From: Citrobacter europaeus
GTDB lineage: Bacteria > Pseudomonadota > Gammaproteobacteria > Enterobacterales > Enterobacteriaceae
Direction of reading: 5' to 3'
Length of the DNA stretch: 64,000 bases
Assembly (NCBI GenBank): GCA_020099315.1
Contig: CP083650.1
Coordinates: 3,472,001 to 3,536,000, forward strand
The translations under genes and the position numbers were made by a program. The notes beneath the pieces were generated by a model. The model ran no database searches. It was not told the origin of the DNA and was given only the letters and a program-made list of their open reading frames with translations. This document shows positions 36,801 to 44,987 of the stretch, one piece after another (within the stretch, counting starts at the first letter, position 1; the number at the start of each line of letters is the position of its first letter).

Positions 36801-36982
36801 CGTTTATCTTTGGGGTGCTGCCGATGACCATCAGCAGTGGCGCAGGTTCCGGTGGTCAACATGCGGTGGGGACGGGCGTAATGGGCGGGATGATTTCAGC
36901 CACTATCCTGGCGATTTACTTCGTTCCTCTGTTCTTTGTGCTGGTGCGCAGACGCTTCCCGTTGAAGCCACGCCCAGAATAA
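33869..36982 (+). CDS. acrD: RND aminoglycoside/amphiphile efflux pump AcrD
   Basis: A 1037-residue inner-membrane transporter of the hydrophobe/amphiphile RND family, equal in length to E. coli AcrD. Twelve membrane helices and two large periplasmic loops are evident; the proton-relay Asp pair is in [21 protein letters not shown] (helix 4) and the helix-10 Lys in [17 protein letters not shown]. With AcrA and TolC it exports aminoglycosides, bile salts and novobiocin. No adaptor gene is adjacent, consistent with use of AcrA from elsewhere. A strong terminator follows. Confidence 0.97.
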   Translation: [1037 protein letters not shown]

Positions 36983-36990
36983 TCGGACAC

Positions 36991-37024
36991 AAAAAAGGCG
37001 ACTTACGTTGAGTCGCCTTTTTTT
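36991..37024. terminator. Bidirectional terminator between acrD and ypfM
   Basis: AAAGGCGACT (36994-37003) pairs perfectly with AGTCGCCTTT (37011-37020), followed by TTTT on the plus strand and preceded by a run of A that gives T on the minus strand. It can end transcripts from acrD and from ypfM. Confidence 0.9.
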
Positions 37025-37057
37025 ATCCTTTGCAGGATATGAATTTCTTCCAGAAAA

Positions 37058-37117
37058 TTATTTACGAAGCATCACTTCGATAAAGTCTTTCCAGTTCCCC
37101 AGTTCACGTTCAATCAT
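37058..37117 (-). CDS. ypfM: Small protein YpfM
   Basis: A 19-codon gene, too short for normal gene finders. It encodes MIERELGNWKDFIEVMLRK, apparently the same peptide as E. coli YpfM, one of the small proteins shown to be made in E. coli. An AGAGG ribosome site stands 5 bases before the ATG. It faces acrD across a shared terminator. The peptide is amphipathic and has no known function. Confidence 0.9.
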   Translation of the reverse strand: MIERELGNWKDFIEVMLRK

Positions 37118-37504
37118 AACAACCTCTCTTATTATTATGGGCATTCTACGAAATCATCATCTTTAAAAGAAGGCAATTTAACCGATGGTTGTGATTACTT
37201 CCTCCAGTGCTGGGGTATATGTAATCACTATGCGCTAAACCCATAAATTTTATGTGACTTACTGCAATATTTTGAAATATTCATACATCATCTACTACTT
37301 TGTCAATTCTGATGGAAAAACAGGCTGATGCAAACAGGCAAATTCTGATTTTCAGTTTCCCGCGAGTTTTGGAACTTTCAGGAATCATTATTCACCATTC
37401 AACAACAATGTTATATTTTTCTATAACGATTCGATGACAATATGTATTATTCATAGTTATAGAATACGAGAATAAATATTCAATTTATGTCAATAAGGAT
37501 TCAA
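37118..37504. other. AT-rich intergenic region between ypfM and yffB
   Basis: 387 bases, AT-rich, holding the divergent promoters of ypfM and yffB. No additional coding frame, tRNA or confident hairpin was found. The last 60 bases before yffB are about three quarters A and T, with an AAGGA ribosome site before the ATG at 37505. Confidence 0.5.
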
Positions 37505-37861
37505 ATGATTACCCTCTACGGCATTAAGAATTGCGACACGATTAAAAAGGCCAGACGCTGGCTCGAAGACAATGGGGTCGAATACCGCTTTCATGATTAT
37601 CGCGTCGACGGCCTGGACAATGCGCTATTGCACTCTTTTATTAACGAATTAGGCTGGGAGCCATTGCTCAATACGCGTGGAACCACCTGGCGTAAACTGG
37701 ATGAAGCTACACGCAGTCAAATCACAGATGCCTCCTCTGCCGCCGCGTTGATGATTGAAATGCCAGCAATTATCAAACGCCCATTGCTCTGCGCGCCGGG
37801 TAAGCCTATGCTGCTTGGTTTCAGTGAATCCAGTTATACTCTGTTTTTTAATGAGGTGTAG
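37505..37861 (+). CDS. yffB: ArsC/Spx-family protein YffB
   Basis: 118 residues from MITLYGIKNCDTIKKARRWL (ATG 37505, AAGGA upstream), the length of E. coli YffB; a start 18 bases earlier is not conserved. The thioredoxin-like ArsC/Spx fold has a single N-terminal Cys10 rather than a redox pair. Family knowledge suggests a glutathione-dependent thiol reductase, but the substrate is not known. It lies three bases before dapE, with which it is probably co-transcribed. Confidence 0.93.
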   Translation: MITLYGIKNCDTIKKARRWLEDNGVEYRFHDYRVDGLDNALLHSFINELGWEPLLNTRGTTWRKLDEATRSQITDASSAAALMIEMPAIIKRPLLCAPGKPMLLGFSESSYTLFFNEV

Positions 37862-37864
37862 TCT

Positions 37865-38992
37865 ATGTCGTGCCCGGTTATTGAGCTGACACAGCAGCTT
37901 ATTCGCCGTCCTTCCCTGAGCCCGGATGATGCCGGGTGCCAGGCGTTAATGATTGAACGCCTGCGCGCGGTAGGTTTTACCGTTGAGCGTATGGATTTTG
38001 GTGACACACAGAATTTTTGGGCATGGCGCGGTAAAGGTGAGACTCTGGCATTTGCCGGTCACACTGACGTAGTGCCTGCCGGCGATGTTGATCGTTGGAT
38101 TAACCCCCCGTTCGAACCGACCATTCGCGATGGCATGTTGTTCGGGCGTGGCGCAGCGGATATGAAAGGTTCGCTGGCGGCGATGGTCGTGGCCGCAGAG
38201 CGTTTTGTTGCCCAGCATCCAAACCATCAGGGTCGTCTGGCGTTTTTGATAACGTCCGACGAGGAAGCCAGCGCTAAAAACGGCACCGTGAAGGTAGTTG
38301 AAGCGCTGATGGCGCGTAATGAGCGACTGGATTATTGTCTGGTTGGCGAGCCGTCCAGTACGGAGATCGTTGGCGACGTGGTGAAAAATGGACGTCGTGG
38401 TTCACTGACCTGCAACCTGACCATTCACGGTGTGCAGGGCCACGTAGCCTATCCGCATCTGGCCGATAACCCGGTACACCGCGCGGCGCCAATGCTCAAC
38501 GAACTGGTGGCGATTGAGTGGGATCAGGGTAACGAATTCTTCCCGGCGACCAGTATGCAGATTGCCAATATTCAGGCAGGTACCGGCAGCAACAACGTTA
38601 TCCCCGGCGAACTGTTTATCCAGTTCAACTTCCGTTTCAGCACTGAGCTGACCGATGAGATGATTAAAGCACGGGTTCACGCGCTGTTGGAGAAACATCA
38701 GCTCCGTTATACCGTCGACTGGTGGCTTTCCGGTCAGCCTTTCCTGACAGAACGCGGTAAACTGGTTGATGCGGTGGTGAACGCCATTGAGCACTATAAT
38801 GAGATTAAACCGCAGTTACTGACTACAGGCGGGACGTCCGACGGGCGTTTTATTGCTCGCATGGGGGCGCAGGTAGTAGAACTTGGGCCGGTCAACGCCA
38901 CTATTCATAAAATTAATGAATGTGTTAATGCCGCCGACCTGCAGCTGCTTGCCCGAATGTATCAACGTATCATGGAACAACTCGTCGCCTGA
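37865..38992 (+). CDS. dapE: Succinyl-diaminopimelate desuccinylase
   Basis: A 375-residue M20-family di-zinc hydrolase in lysine and diaminopimelate synthesis, removing succinate from N-succinyl-LL-diaminopimelate. Zinc-ligand motifs are visible as FAGHTDVVPAGD (His and the following catalytic Asp), GRGAADMKGSLAAMV, and DEEASAKNGT with the catalytic Glu pair. The gene sits between yffB and ypfN in the order seen in E. coli. Confidence 0.97.
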   Translation: MSCPVIELTQQLIRRPSLSPDDAGCQALMIERLRAVGFTVERMDFGDTQNFWAWRGKGETLAFAGHTDVVPAGDVDRWINPPFEPTIRDGMLFGRGAADMKGSLAAMVVAAERFVAQHPNHQGRLAFLITSDEEASAKNGTVKVVEALMARNERLDYCLVGEPSSTEIVGDVVKNGRRGSLTCNLTIHGVQGHVAYPHLADNPVHRAAPMLNELVAIEWDQGNEFFPATSMQIANIQAGTGSNNVIPGELFIQFNFRFSTELTDEMIKARVHALLEKHQLRYTVDWWLSGQPFLTERGKLVDAVVNAIEHYNEIKPQLLTTGGTSDGRFIARMGAQVVELGPVNATIHKINECVNAADLQLLARMYQRIMEQLVA

Positions 38993-39019
38993 TGAGTGTT
39001 CCTGTAAGAGGAAATGAGC

Positions 39020-39220
39020 ATGGATTGGCTGGCAAAGTACTGGTGGATTCTGGTGTTGGTGTTTTTGGTAGGCGTACTGCTGAACGTGATTAAAGATCTC
39101 AAGCGCGTCGACCACAAGAAATTTCTTGCGAATAAGCCGGAACTTCCCCCGCATCGTGACTTTAACGATAAATGGGATGACGACGACGATTGGCCGAATA
39201 AGGATCAACCGAAGAAATAA
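39020..39220 (+). CDS. ypfN: DUF2633-like small membrane protein YpfN
   Basis: 66 residues from MDWLAKYWWILVLVFLVGVL (ATG 39020; AGAGGAAATGAGC upstream). One N-terminal transmembrane helix, then a charged tail ending in a striking acidic run (DKWDDDDDWPNKDQPKK). Matches E. coli YpfN almost residue for residue. Function unknown; the 27-base distance from dapE suggests co-transcription. Confidence 0.92.
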   Translation: MDWLAKYWWILVLVFLVGVLLNVIKDLKRVDHKKFLANKPELPPHRDFNDKWDDDDDWPNKDQPKK

Positions 39221-39222
39221 TT

Positions 39223-39310
39223 TGTAGGCCGGATAACACATATCACATTGCTATCCGGCACTATCACTGACTGTCATGCCGGATGGCGGCTTCGCCTTAT
39301 CCGGCCTACA
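39223..39310. repeat. REP pair (BIME) between ypfN and ypfH
   Basis: Starts TGTAGGCCGGATAACACA and ends CCTTATCCGGCCTACA: a complete pair of oppositely oriented REP units sitting between convergent genes ypfN and ypfH, two bases from each stop codon or nearly so. Likely transcript end barrier for both. Confidence 0.85.
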
Positions 39311-39312
39311 GG

Positions 39313-40011
39313 TTAAATCATCTCAATCACATCATCATCGTGAGGCTTACCACCGCTCAGCGCTTCATCAAAGTAGTGCTTCGGTACGGTAAAACGCAAA
39401 TGATCGAGCGCAAACTGCATGCTGCGTTCATCAATGGCGTGCCCCAGATTTTCAACGATATCCAGCGTCACATCCCCACCGGCGCGAATTAACGCCTCCT
39501 GCGCGGCAACGGCGTGAGATAACTCAATCACCCGGTCTTCACCGCCGTGAATCAAGTGCACCGTAGTCGCAGTGGTTGCCGTCTCCGGTAAAGTGGCATA
39601 GCGACCATTGAAGGCAATGACCCGCGACGCCAGCCCCGGCTCGGCTTTGATGCTCTCAAGCGACATAATAGAACCCTGAGAAAAACCAATCAGCGCGGTA
39701 GCCTGCGGTGAAACGCCGCTTTGCTTCTGCCAGTAACGCACTGTTTCGATAAACACCGGCATAATCGCGTCAATACGCGCCTGACGGTTCTCTTCCGTTA
39801 CGCCCTGCACCGAAAACCACTGACGTCCAGAAGTTGTACCGTAAGGCTCTGCCCCGCCAATGCTAACGATTAGCGCATCCGGAAACAGCGGCGCAAACCA
39901 GGAGCCAATTTCCCCCATGGCAACCGGGTTATCGCCAACGCCATGAAACAGCAACAATAGCTGTTGAGCGGGTTTATCGGGACTTTGAACAACAAAATGG
40001 TCATGTTTCAT
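39313..40011 (-). CDS. ypfH: Alpha/beta-hydrolase esterase YpfH
   Basis: 232 residues, as in E. coli YpfH, a carboxylesterase. The fold is the phospholipase/carboxylesterase type: nucleophile elbow GFSQGS with Ser about residue 117, followed by HGGEDRVI carrying the Asp and a C-terminal GHAIDE with the His of the triad. Substrate is unknown in vivo. It follows tmcA by 73 bases on the same strand. Confidence 0.94.
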   Translation of the reverse strand: MKHDHFVVQSPDKPAQQLLLLFHGVGDNPVAMGEIGSWFAPLFPDALIVSIGGAEPYGTTSGRQWFSVQGVTEENRQARIDAIMPVFIETVRYWQKQSGVSPQATALIGFSQGSIMSLESIKAEPGLASRVIAFNGRYATLPETATTATTVHLIHGGEDRVIELSHAVAAQEALIRAGGDVTLDIVENLGHAIDERSMQFALDHLRFTVPKHYFDEALSGGKPHDDDVIEMI

Positions 40012-40084
40012 GGCGATCTCCTTAACTGATGAGAATCATTCTACGCCGCTTAACCGCAATGACCATGCCAGGAAATTGAAGAAG

Positions 40085-42100
40085 TTAGTGAAAAAATTGC
40101 CATTGCATAATGCGATTATGTAGCCGCTGTTCACGTTCAGCGTCCAGCTGTTTTAAGGCCTGCGCGGCCTCAGCGCGCTGAACCGCCAGCAGCGCTTTGC
40201 GACCTGAGATCTTCAGCCGTTGGCATAATTCGGCGTCGCTGTGTTTAGCCTGTAAACGCCCGCGAAGCGCCGGAAGAGGCAGTTCGCTGTGCTCAAGCAG
40301 ACGAGTCAGACAGCCCAGCGATGTCAGCAATGGTCGATGCGCGAAGGCAAACCCAGCCAGCTCAGCCCAGTCATCCTCATTAAGCGTAGCCTCTTTCAGC
40401 GGGGTCAGCGGAATGTGCTCTCCATTCCACTGCGCAAGGATTTTCGCATCCCTGCGCAGGCGCTGGTGTTCCCGCCGGGCAAGGCGTTTACCCGCTTCGC
40501 TGATGGGAAGTATCGCCATAGCGGTGTAACAGCCGCTGCTGGCTTCCCGATGATTGCCCATCCGTACCAACACAAAACCGCAGCGTTGCCAGAAACGCCA
40601 TAGTTCAGCCGTATAACCGAAGCTGACGGACAGATAATCACACTGCATGGAATAACGCAGGGCCTGCATAATCAACTGCTGTCCGATACCTTCTCGCTGG
40701 CGCGCGGGGTGAACCGCAATTCGGCTAACCCGTCGCCCGACAAGCGTCGCCGCCAACGGGTCACCGCCATGCGCCGCCAGTGACTGTGCAACCAGATTGC
40801 CTCGTGGTCGGCGATATCCGGCCCAGACGGCCTGGCTTAATTCTGCGGTTAATCCCCCCTCATCGACCAGCCAGACGGCTCCCGCCACCGAGTCAGCAGC
40901 CGAAGCGTGAAGGAAATGCTGCCCCGGCGCATCCATCATCCGCCGCAGGTCCAGTGGCGAGGTGCGATAATGCGCTCCGGAAAGCAGTTGATATACCGCT
41001 AACGGCAGCGCCGGGTTTGTATGCCAGGCGCGTTGCTCAAACGCCGAGAAGTGCAAATCCCCCAATGGGGTATGCGTGAACGATTCATCATCAAACACCA
41101 GCGCATCGCTGACGATTTGTTCCAGCGGACATCCCTGCGCCCAGCGTACGGGTTGATGCAACTCATAGCGTCGAAGAGTGGGGAAGCGGGCGCAGAATTT
41201 CAGCAAGAAGCCTCTGCCAGTCCCCTCGTAGCCCTGAACGGTGGTGGTTAACAGTGTACGAGGAAAACGCGCCACCAGTTGGTGCAGCAGCGGCGCGGGG
41301 ATCGCGGCGGCTTCATCTACAATCAGCCAGTCTGCGGTTGCAGAACTGCTTAACAGCGCATCCGGGGCCATGAAGCGGTAACGCTCTGCGGCAAATTGCG
41401 CCAGCACATCGGTTGCCGCTTTGGCAGGCGCGGTAACAATCGCTGTCCCGTTGATACGTGCAATCAGTTGCCCCGCCAGCGCGGATTTACCCCGACCACG
41501 CGCGGCCGTCACGGCAGCCACGCCAGAAGGCATAGCCAGCAACTGCGCTAAAATCAGCGCCTGTTCAGGCTGAGGTTCACCGGTTGCCGCGTGCCAGTCG
41601 GGGCGAGCAGGAAAGCGGGGATATGAAGCAGGCTGATGCTGCTGCCAGTGCAAAGCCTGTCCATCACGGGAAATCACCCGTTTGACGTGTTCAACAAAAT
41701 GCGGCGTTGGAATCGGGTGTGGGCAGTCGCTCCAGCGCAGTGAATCCGCGTCCGGATAGGTCTGCCAGCTATGCCAGGGTGGAGTCAGCAAAACCAGCCA
41801 GCTTCCGGCAATCAGCGTTCCGCTTAAGGCGGCAAATGCCGCAGCGTCAAATCCCTGCCCTGCGTCAAAAACCGCATGACGGAACTCGCGCCCGAGTAAT
41901 GTTTGCAGCGCCTGCGGCGTGCAGTTCGGCTCAGCAGGGGCTTGCGCCCCTACCCATAGCCAGTCGCCGGGTAACATGTTGCGTAGCGCTAATGCCCGCT
42001 CCCGACACCAGTTCCCTTCGCCGCTGATAATCAGCAGACGACGGATCCCTTCGCAGCTCATCTGTTCGGTTAACGCGCTCAGCGCCGTGATATCAGACAT
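40085..42100 (-). CDS. tmcA: tRNA(Met) cytidine acetyltransferase TmcA
   Basis: A 671-residue enzyme that makes N4-acetylcytidine at the wobble position of elongator tRNA-Met, using acetyl-CoA and ATP or GTP. Domains in order: N-terminal DUF1726-like domain, RNA-helicase-like ATPase with Walker A GRGKSAL near residue 204 and Walker B LIVDEAAAIP, GNAT acetyltransferase (IAVHPARQREGIGQQL), and a C-terminal tRNA-binding tail. Same length as the E. coli enzyme. It lies 15 bases after ypfJ. Confidence 0.95.
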   Translation of the reverse strand: MSDITALSALTEQMSCEGIRRLLIISGEGNWCRERALALRNMLPGDWLWVGAQAPAEPNCTPQALQTLLGREFRHAVFDAGQGFDAAAFAALSGTLIAGSWLVLLTPPWHSWQTYPDADSLRWSDCPHPIPTPHFVEHVKRVISRDGQALHWQQHQPASYPRFPARPDWHAATGEPQPEQALILAQLLAMPSGVAAVTAARGRGKSALAGQLIARINGTAIVTAPAKAATDVLAQFAAERYRFMAPDALLSSSATADWLIVDEAAAIPAPLLHQLVARFPRTLLTTTVQGYEGTGRGFLLKFCARFPTLRRYELHQPVRWAQGCPLEQIVSDALVFDDESFTHTPLGDLHFSAFEQRAWHTNPALPLAVYQLLSGAHYRTSPLDLRRMMDAPGQHFLHASAADSVAGAVWLVDEGGLTAELSQAVWAGYRRPRGNLVAQSLAAHGGDPLAATLVGRRVSRIAVHPARQREGIGQQLIMQALRYSMQCDYLSVSFGYTAELWRFWQRCGFVLVRMGNHREASSGCYTAMAILPISEAGKRLARREHQRLRRDAKILAQWNGEHIPLTPLKEATLNEDDWAELAGFAFAHRPLLTSLGCLTRLLEHSELPLPALRGRLQAKHSDAELCQRLKISGRKALLAVQRAEAAQALKQLDAEREQRLHNRIMQWQFFH

Positions 42101-42115
42101 CCCTGCCTCTGTATC

Positions 42116-42982
42116 TTAAATGCCTTTACCAAAAGTATTACATTGTCCCGGATCGCCGCTGTCAAAACCGCGTTTGAACCAGGTAAAACGCTGCTCGGAA
42201 GTACCATGGGTAAAGCTGTCCGGCACAACGCGTCCTTGTCCCTGCTGCTGCAGGCGATCGTCGCCAATGGCCTGAGCGGCGTTCAGCGCTTCTTCCAGAT
42301 CACCGGACTCCAGCACGCCCTGCTGCTGCATACTGTGGCCCCAGACGCCGGCAAAGCAGTCCGCCTGCAGTTCCATACGCACGGAAAGACGATTTACCTC
42401 AGCCTGTGAGGCATTCTGCTGCATCTGGCGAACTTTCGGTTCAATACCCAGCAGTTTCTGCACATGGTGACCCACTTCATGGGCGATAACATAACCCTGA
42501 GCAAAATCACCATCGGCGCCCAGTTTGTTTTTCATGTCATCATAGAATGAGAGGTCGATATATACCGTGCCATCTGCCGGGCAATAAAACGGTCCCATCA
42601 CGGACTGGCCCGCGCCGCAGCCGGTTCGCGTTGCTCCGCGATACATCACCAGCTTCGGTTGTTGGTAGGTCCGCCCCATTTTTTCAAACTGCTGTCCCCA
42701 GGTATCTTCCGTGGTGGCCAAAATTACCGAGGTAAATTTCGCTGCTTCATCATCATTTGGGCTGATGGAGTGTGATGATTGCTGTTGGGAAACAGGCTGA
42801 CCGGTCATTAATCCGGTGAGATCCACGCCATAATAACCTGCGACAAGCACCACGATTAGCAGGATGATGCCGCCTTTACCACTGGGCAAACGAAAACCAG
42901 GGCCGCCCATAGAGGGGCCACCGCCGGAGCTGTTTCGTCTGTCTTCCACATTGTCACTTTCACGACGCCCTTGCCAGCGCAT
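42116..42982 (-). CDS. ypfJ: Putative neutral zinc metallopeptidase YpfJ
   Basis: 288 residues from MRWQGRRESDNVEDRRN (ATG 42982). One membrane helix at about 38-58 anchors a domain with the zinc motif HEVGHH and downstream MELQADCFAGVWGHS carrying the third ligand. The family (PF04228) has never been given a clear substrate. The charged N-terminus would lie in the cytoplasm, leaving the peptidase domain periplasmic. E. coli YpfJ is 287 residues. Confidence 0.92.
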   Translation of the reverse strand: MRWQGRRESDNVEDRRNSSGGGPSMGGPGFRLPSGKGGIILLIVVLVAGYYGVDLTGLMTGQPVSQQQSSHSISPNDDEAAKFTSVILATTEDTWGQQFEKMGRTYQQPKLVMYRGATRTGCGAGQSVMGPFYCPADGTVYIDLSFYDDMKNKLGADGDFAQGYVIAHEVGHHVQKLLGIEPKVRQMQQNASQAEVNRLSVRMELQADCFAGVWGHSMQQQGVLESGDLEEALNAAQAIGDDRLQQQGQGRVVPDSFTHGTSEQRFTWFKRGFDSGDPGQCNTFGKGI

Positions 42983-43111
42983 AATCACCTCAACTTTTTA
43001 TTCATTATGATGATGATCGTAGGCGGTTCGGAACAGGATTACCATAAGAAACAGTAATCAAAATCAGCGGGATTGATGAGCCGGAGAGCGATCGCCGGCT
43101 CAGAGGGAGGA

Positions 43112-43825
43112 TTAGTCTAACTTCACACCCAGACGATGCGCGACGGCTTCATAGGCTTCGATCAACCCGCCCAGGCTCTGTCGGAAGCGATCTTTGTCCA
43201 TTTTATCCAGCGTTTCTTTGTCCCACAGACGACTGCCGTCCGGTGAAAACTCATCGCCCAGAACCACTTCACCTTTATACAAACCGAACTCAAGTTTGAA
43301 GTCGACCAGAATCAGACCCGCATCATCAAACATCTTTTTTAGCACGTCGTTGGCTTTGTAGGTCAGCTCTTTCATACGCGCCAGATTCTCTTTGCTCACC
43401 CAACCAAAAGTTTCGCAATAGGAATCGTTAATCATTGGATCGTGCATAGCATCGTTTTTCAGGAACAGATCAAACAGCGGCGGATTCAGTTCAATACCTT
43501 CCTCAACGCCTAAACGCTTAACCAGTGAGCCTGCCGCGCGGTTACGTACCACACATTCAACCGGTACCATCTCCAGTTTTTTCACCAGACATTCGGTATC
43601 GGAAAGCAGTCGCTCCATCTGGGTAGGAATGCCCGCTTCTTGCAGTTTAGTCATAATGAAATGGTTGAACTTGTTGTTCACCATGCCTTTACGGTCAAAC
43701 TGTTCAATGCGCGCGCCATCCCCTGCTGACGTATCATTGCGGAATTCGAGCACCAACAGGTCCGGGTTTTCCGTGCTGTATACGGTCTTCGCTTTACCAC
43801 GATACAACTCAGCTTGCTTTTGCAT
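43112..43825 (-). CDS. purC: SAICAR synthase PurC
   Basis: 237 residues from MQKQAELYRGKAKTVY (ATG 43825; AGGAGTAA upstream), ligating aspartate to CAIR in purine synthesis with ATP. Conserved segments RNDTSAGDGARIEQFDRKG, VECVVRNRAAGS and ILVDFKLEFG are all intact. A PurR box lies 51 to 67 bases upstream. It is the last gene of the dapA-bamC-purC run but has its own promoter. Confidence 0.97.
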   Translation of the reverse strand: MQKQAELYRGKAKTVYSTENPDLLVLEFRNDTSAGDGARIEQFDRKGMVNNKFNHFIMTKLQEAGIPTQMERLLSDTECLVKKLEMVPVECVVRNRAAGSLVKRLGVEEGIELNPPLFDLFLKNDAMHDPMINDSYCETFGWVSKENLARMKELTYKANDVLKKMFDDAGLILVDFKLEFGLYKGEVVLGDEFSPDGSRLWDKETLDKMDKDRFRQSLGGLIEAYEAVAHRLGVKLD

Positions 43826-43876
43826 CTTTATTACTCCTGGGTGTGAATTAACGATAAATATTGCGTTTTTCTGCCG

Positions 43877-43892
43877 ACGCACACGTTTGCGT
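43877..43892. promoter_or_regulatory. PurR operator of purC
   Basis: ACGCACACGTTTGCGT is a near-perfect palindrome matching the PurR consensus ACGCAAACGTTTTCGT at 14 of 16 positions. It lies upstream of purC, where PurR with hypoxanthine or guanine would repress the promoter. Confidence 0.85.
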
Positions 43893-43906
43893 ATCATATC
43901 AGAAAA

Positions 43907-43932
43907 AAAGGGCTGGAGTTATCCAGCCCTTT
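43907..43932 (-). terminator. Intrinsic terminator after bamC
   Basis: On the minus strand AAAGGGCTGG pairs with CCAGCCCTTT over ten perfect base pairs and is followed by a run of T. It begins 5 bases after the bamC stop codon and separates dapA-bamC from the purC promoter. Confidence 0.9.
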
Positions 43933-43936
43933 ATTT

Positions 43937-44971
43937 TTACTTACTGAACGCGGCCTGGAAGACGGCGACCAGCGCGTCGTTCTGGCTTTGCGTCAGGGTA
44001 TGCCCCTTCGGATCGATAAACTGCAAACTACTGCGGTTGTCTAAATCACCGACCTGCAGTTTGTAGTCGCCGGATACCAGACCCGGATCGCTTGCGCCCA
44101 ACTCCTGCCAGTTGCTATCGGACAGTGGTTTGTAGGTGACGGCGATGCTGCCCTGAGAGCGGGTGCTGTCGGTCACTTTCATCCCCACTTTCTCAAGCGC
44201 TGCCGGCAGACGCTGCCATACCACGTTGAACGGTCCACGTACCACCAGCATCGGTAAACCGGTGTCATCGGCGGCGCTCTGAACATCCATAGTGGCTGCC
44301 GAGCGGTTTTGCGCGGCATTCGCGGCGTCGGTGGCGTTCTTATCCAGACCGGCAGAGATAACGTTCATCATCTCAGCGCTGTAACGCTGCATTGATGCCG
44401 CATCGGCTACGGGTTTACCCGCCTGCTCGAGGTTAATCAGTTTCACCGTTACCGCTTGCTGATAGCCCTGCGGTTTAACCGAGATTTGATAACGTCCACG
44501 GTACTGCTCGTCTTCATCCAGACGGTTCCAGTTAACCCAATCGGTGGTCAAAGTCTGACTGGCATCATCACGTTTGGTGATCGTGTAGTTTTTAGACTGA
44601 ATGACGCTAACGACCTGTGGCCACAACGTGTTGCCACGACCATTTTCCACCAGCAACGTCGACGTATCACCCGCGATCTGAGTGCGAGCGCCGGTGACCA
44701 GTGCTAACGGCTGAGCCGGTGGGCGAATGTCCAGCGCTTTACCCACGGCACCGCTGCCGTTGGTTACCGGGATGTTATAGTCACCCGACATAACCGGCAG
44801 AATCATTCCGGCTGGAGCGTGAAGCTCAGCAAGCGGTGCGGCCTCCAGATAGGATTCATCACCGCTCACCTGGCGCTTATAACGCGAGTCAGAACTACAG
44901 GCCGCGAGCAACATAACAAGCGAAACACCCGCAACCTTGGCCAGGCGCGACTTTTGTACTGAGTAAGCCAT
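43937..44971 (-). CDS. bamC: Outer-membrane assembly lipoprotein BamC
   Basis: 344 residues from MAYSVQKSRLAKVAG (ATG 44971). A type II signal peptide with lipobox LAAC places the lipidated Cys at residue 25. After an unstructured lasso region that binds BamD follow two helix-grip domains. BamC is a subunit of the beta-barrel assembly complex BamABCDE. It is 16 bases downstream of dapA, an arrangement conserved in enterics. Confidence 0.96.
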   Translation of the reverse strand: MAYSVQKSRLAKVAGVSLVMLLAACSSDSRYKRQVSGDESYLEAAPLAELHAPAGMILPVMSGDYNIPVTNGSGAVGKALDIRPPAQPLALVTGARTQIAGDTSTLLVENGRGNTLWPQVVSVIQSKNYTITKRDDASQTLTTDWVNWNRLDEDEQYRGRYQISVKPQGYQQAVTVKLINLEQAGKPVADAASMQRYSAEMMNVISAGLDKNATDAANAAQNRSAATMDVQSAADDTGLPMLVVRGPFNVVWQRLPAALEKVGMKVTDSTRSQGSIAVTYKPLSDSNWQELGASDPGLVSGDYKLQVGDLDNRSSLQFIDPKGHTLTQSQNDALVAVFQAAFSK

Positions 44972-44987
44972 CAAATCTCCCTAAACT

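Noticed and set aside
40405..40641. Short frame inside tmcA in another phase
   Set aside because: Shadow of the long, conserved tmcA frame.
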